Origin: an uncultured Verrucomicrobiales bacterium
Lineage (GTDB): Bacteria; Verrucomicrobiota; Verrucomicrobiia; Verrucomicrobiales; Akkermansiaceae
Direction of reading: 5' to 3'
NCBI GenBank assembly: GCA_938001985.1
Contig: CALLBE010000144.1
Coordinates: forward strand, 1-14,639
DNA: 14,639 bases
Numbering within the stretch: the first letter of the stretch is position 1; each line of letters begins with the position of its first letter. This document shows positions 14,486 to 14,639 of this stretch, one piece after another. The notes under the pieces are model-generated. The model saw only the letters and a program-made list of their open reading frames with translations. It searched no databases and had not been told where the DNA came from. The translations under genes and the position numbers were made by a program.

Positions 14486-14639
14486 TTATTGAATCAGCAG
14501 AGCTGCTTTTTCTAATAGTTCTGGGATTTTATCTAATTGGTCGCCGGCGCCACGTGCCATTTCTGGCTTGCCGCCTCCACGAGCTCCAATAATAGGCGCC
14601 AGTTCTTGAACCAGTTTACCAGCTTGGAAGGTGTCGGTA
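14486..14639 (-). CDS. alaS: Alanyl-tRNA synthetase, C-terminal end (partial)
   Basis: Only the last 50 codons are inside the window; the gene runs off the right edge (its 5' side). The minus-strand translation contains GKLVQELAPIIGARGGGKPE, then MARGAGDQLDKIPELLEKAA, ending LLIQ and TAA at 14488-14486. The GARGGGKPxMARGAG stretch is characteristic of the C-Ala (DHHA1) domain at the end of bacterial AlaRS. AlaRS charges tRNA-Ala, with editing of mischarged Ser/Gly done by a more N-terminal domain not visible here. The DUF1080 gene starts one base downstream, an unusual partner for alaS. Confidence 0.93.
   Translation of the reverse strand, partial: TDTFQAGKLVQELAPIIGARGGGKPEMARGAGDQLDKIPELLEKAALLIQ

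Noticed and set aside
1..14639. Mobile element, CRISPR, toxin-antitoxin or defence system
   Set aside because: No transposase, integrase, repeat array or nuclease pair is seen; the tRNA gene shows no adjacent integrase or attachment-site repeat in the window.

Overview
The window is a gene-dense bacterial chromosome segment of moderate GC content (estimated by eye, a little under 50%). It carries a tRNA gene, 15 protein genes (one cut by the right edge) and short intergenic regions. The cell is Gram-negative: lpxI belongs to lipid A synthesis, and there is a lipoprotein of the lytic transglycosylase type. An RpiB-SHMT fusion, a DUF1080 secreted protein, a lone trpB and a near-total lack of Shine-Dalgarno sequences together suggest a Verrucomicrobiota-like (PVC group) organism. 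That placement is inference from gene content, not a tested phylogeny. No transposase, phage gene, CRISPR array or defence island is visible.

Layout. 25-101 (minus) is tRNA-Arg(UCU). 210-6354 (plus) is a housekeeping run: a YwlE-like phosphatase, a fused rpiB-glyA, argS, lpxI and trpB. 6407-7219 (plus) is a short CorA-type transporter. It converges on a small DCC/DUF393 thiol-redox protein (7310-7723, minus), whose start codon sits at the edge of a perfect 14-bp inverted repeat. The 244-bp gap to pheA holds that dyad, a possible 15-codon leader ORF with an unusually good SD, and several small hairpins. 7968-11170 (plus) is a tight run: pheA, a transglycosylase-like lipoprotein, a GreA/B C-domain protein and a PhoH ATPase. 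11293-13710 (plus) is a SulP anion transporter with a STAS domain, then a 97-residue unknown and a TPR protein. The right end is minus strand: alaS (3' end only), followed one base later by a secreted DUF1080 protein.

Working together. The first block joins one-carbon and pentose metabolism (RpiB-SHMT) to aminoacylation, lipid A and tryptophan synthesis. The phosphatase-rpiB-glyA order matches what I recall of the Bacillus ywlE-rpiB-glyA neighbourhood, here with the last two genes fused. pheA is translationally coupled to the lipoprotein gene by an ATGA overlap. Most of the window is ordinary core genome. The points that merit a second look are the fusion, the Thr-type phosphatase P-loop, the dyad at the DCC gene, the possible pheA leader, and the general absence of SD sequences.
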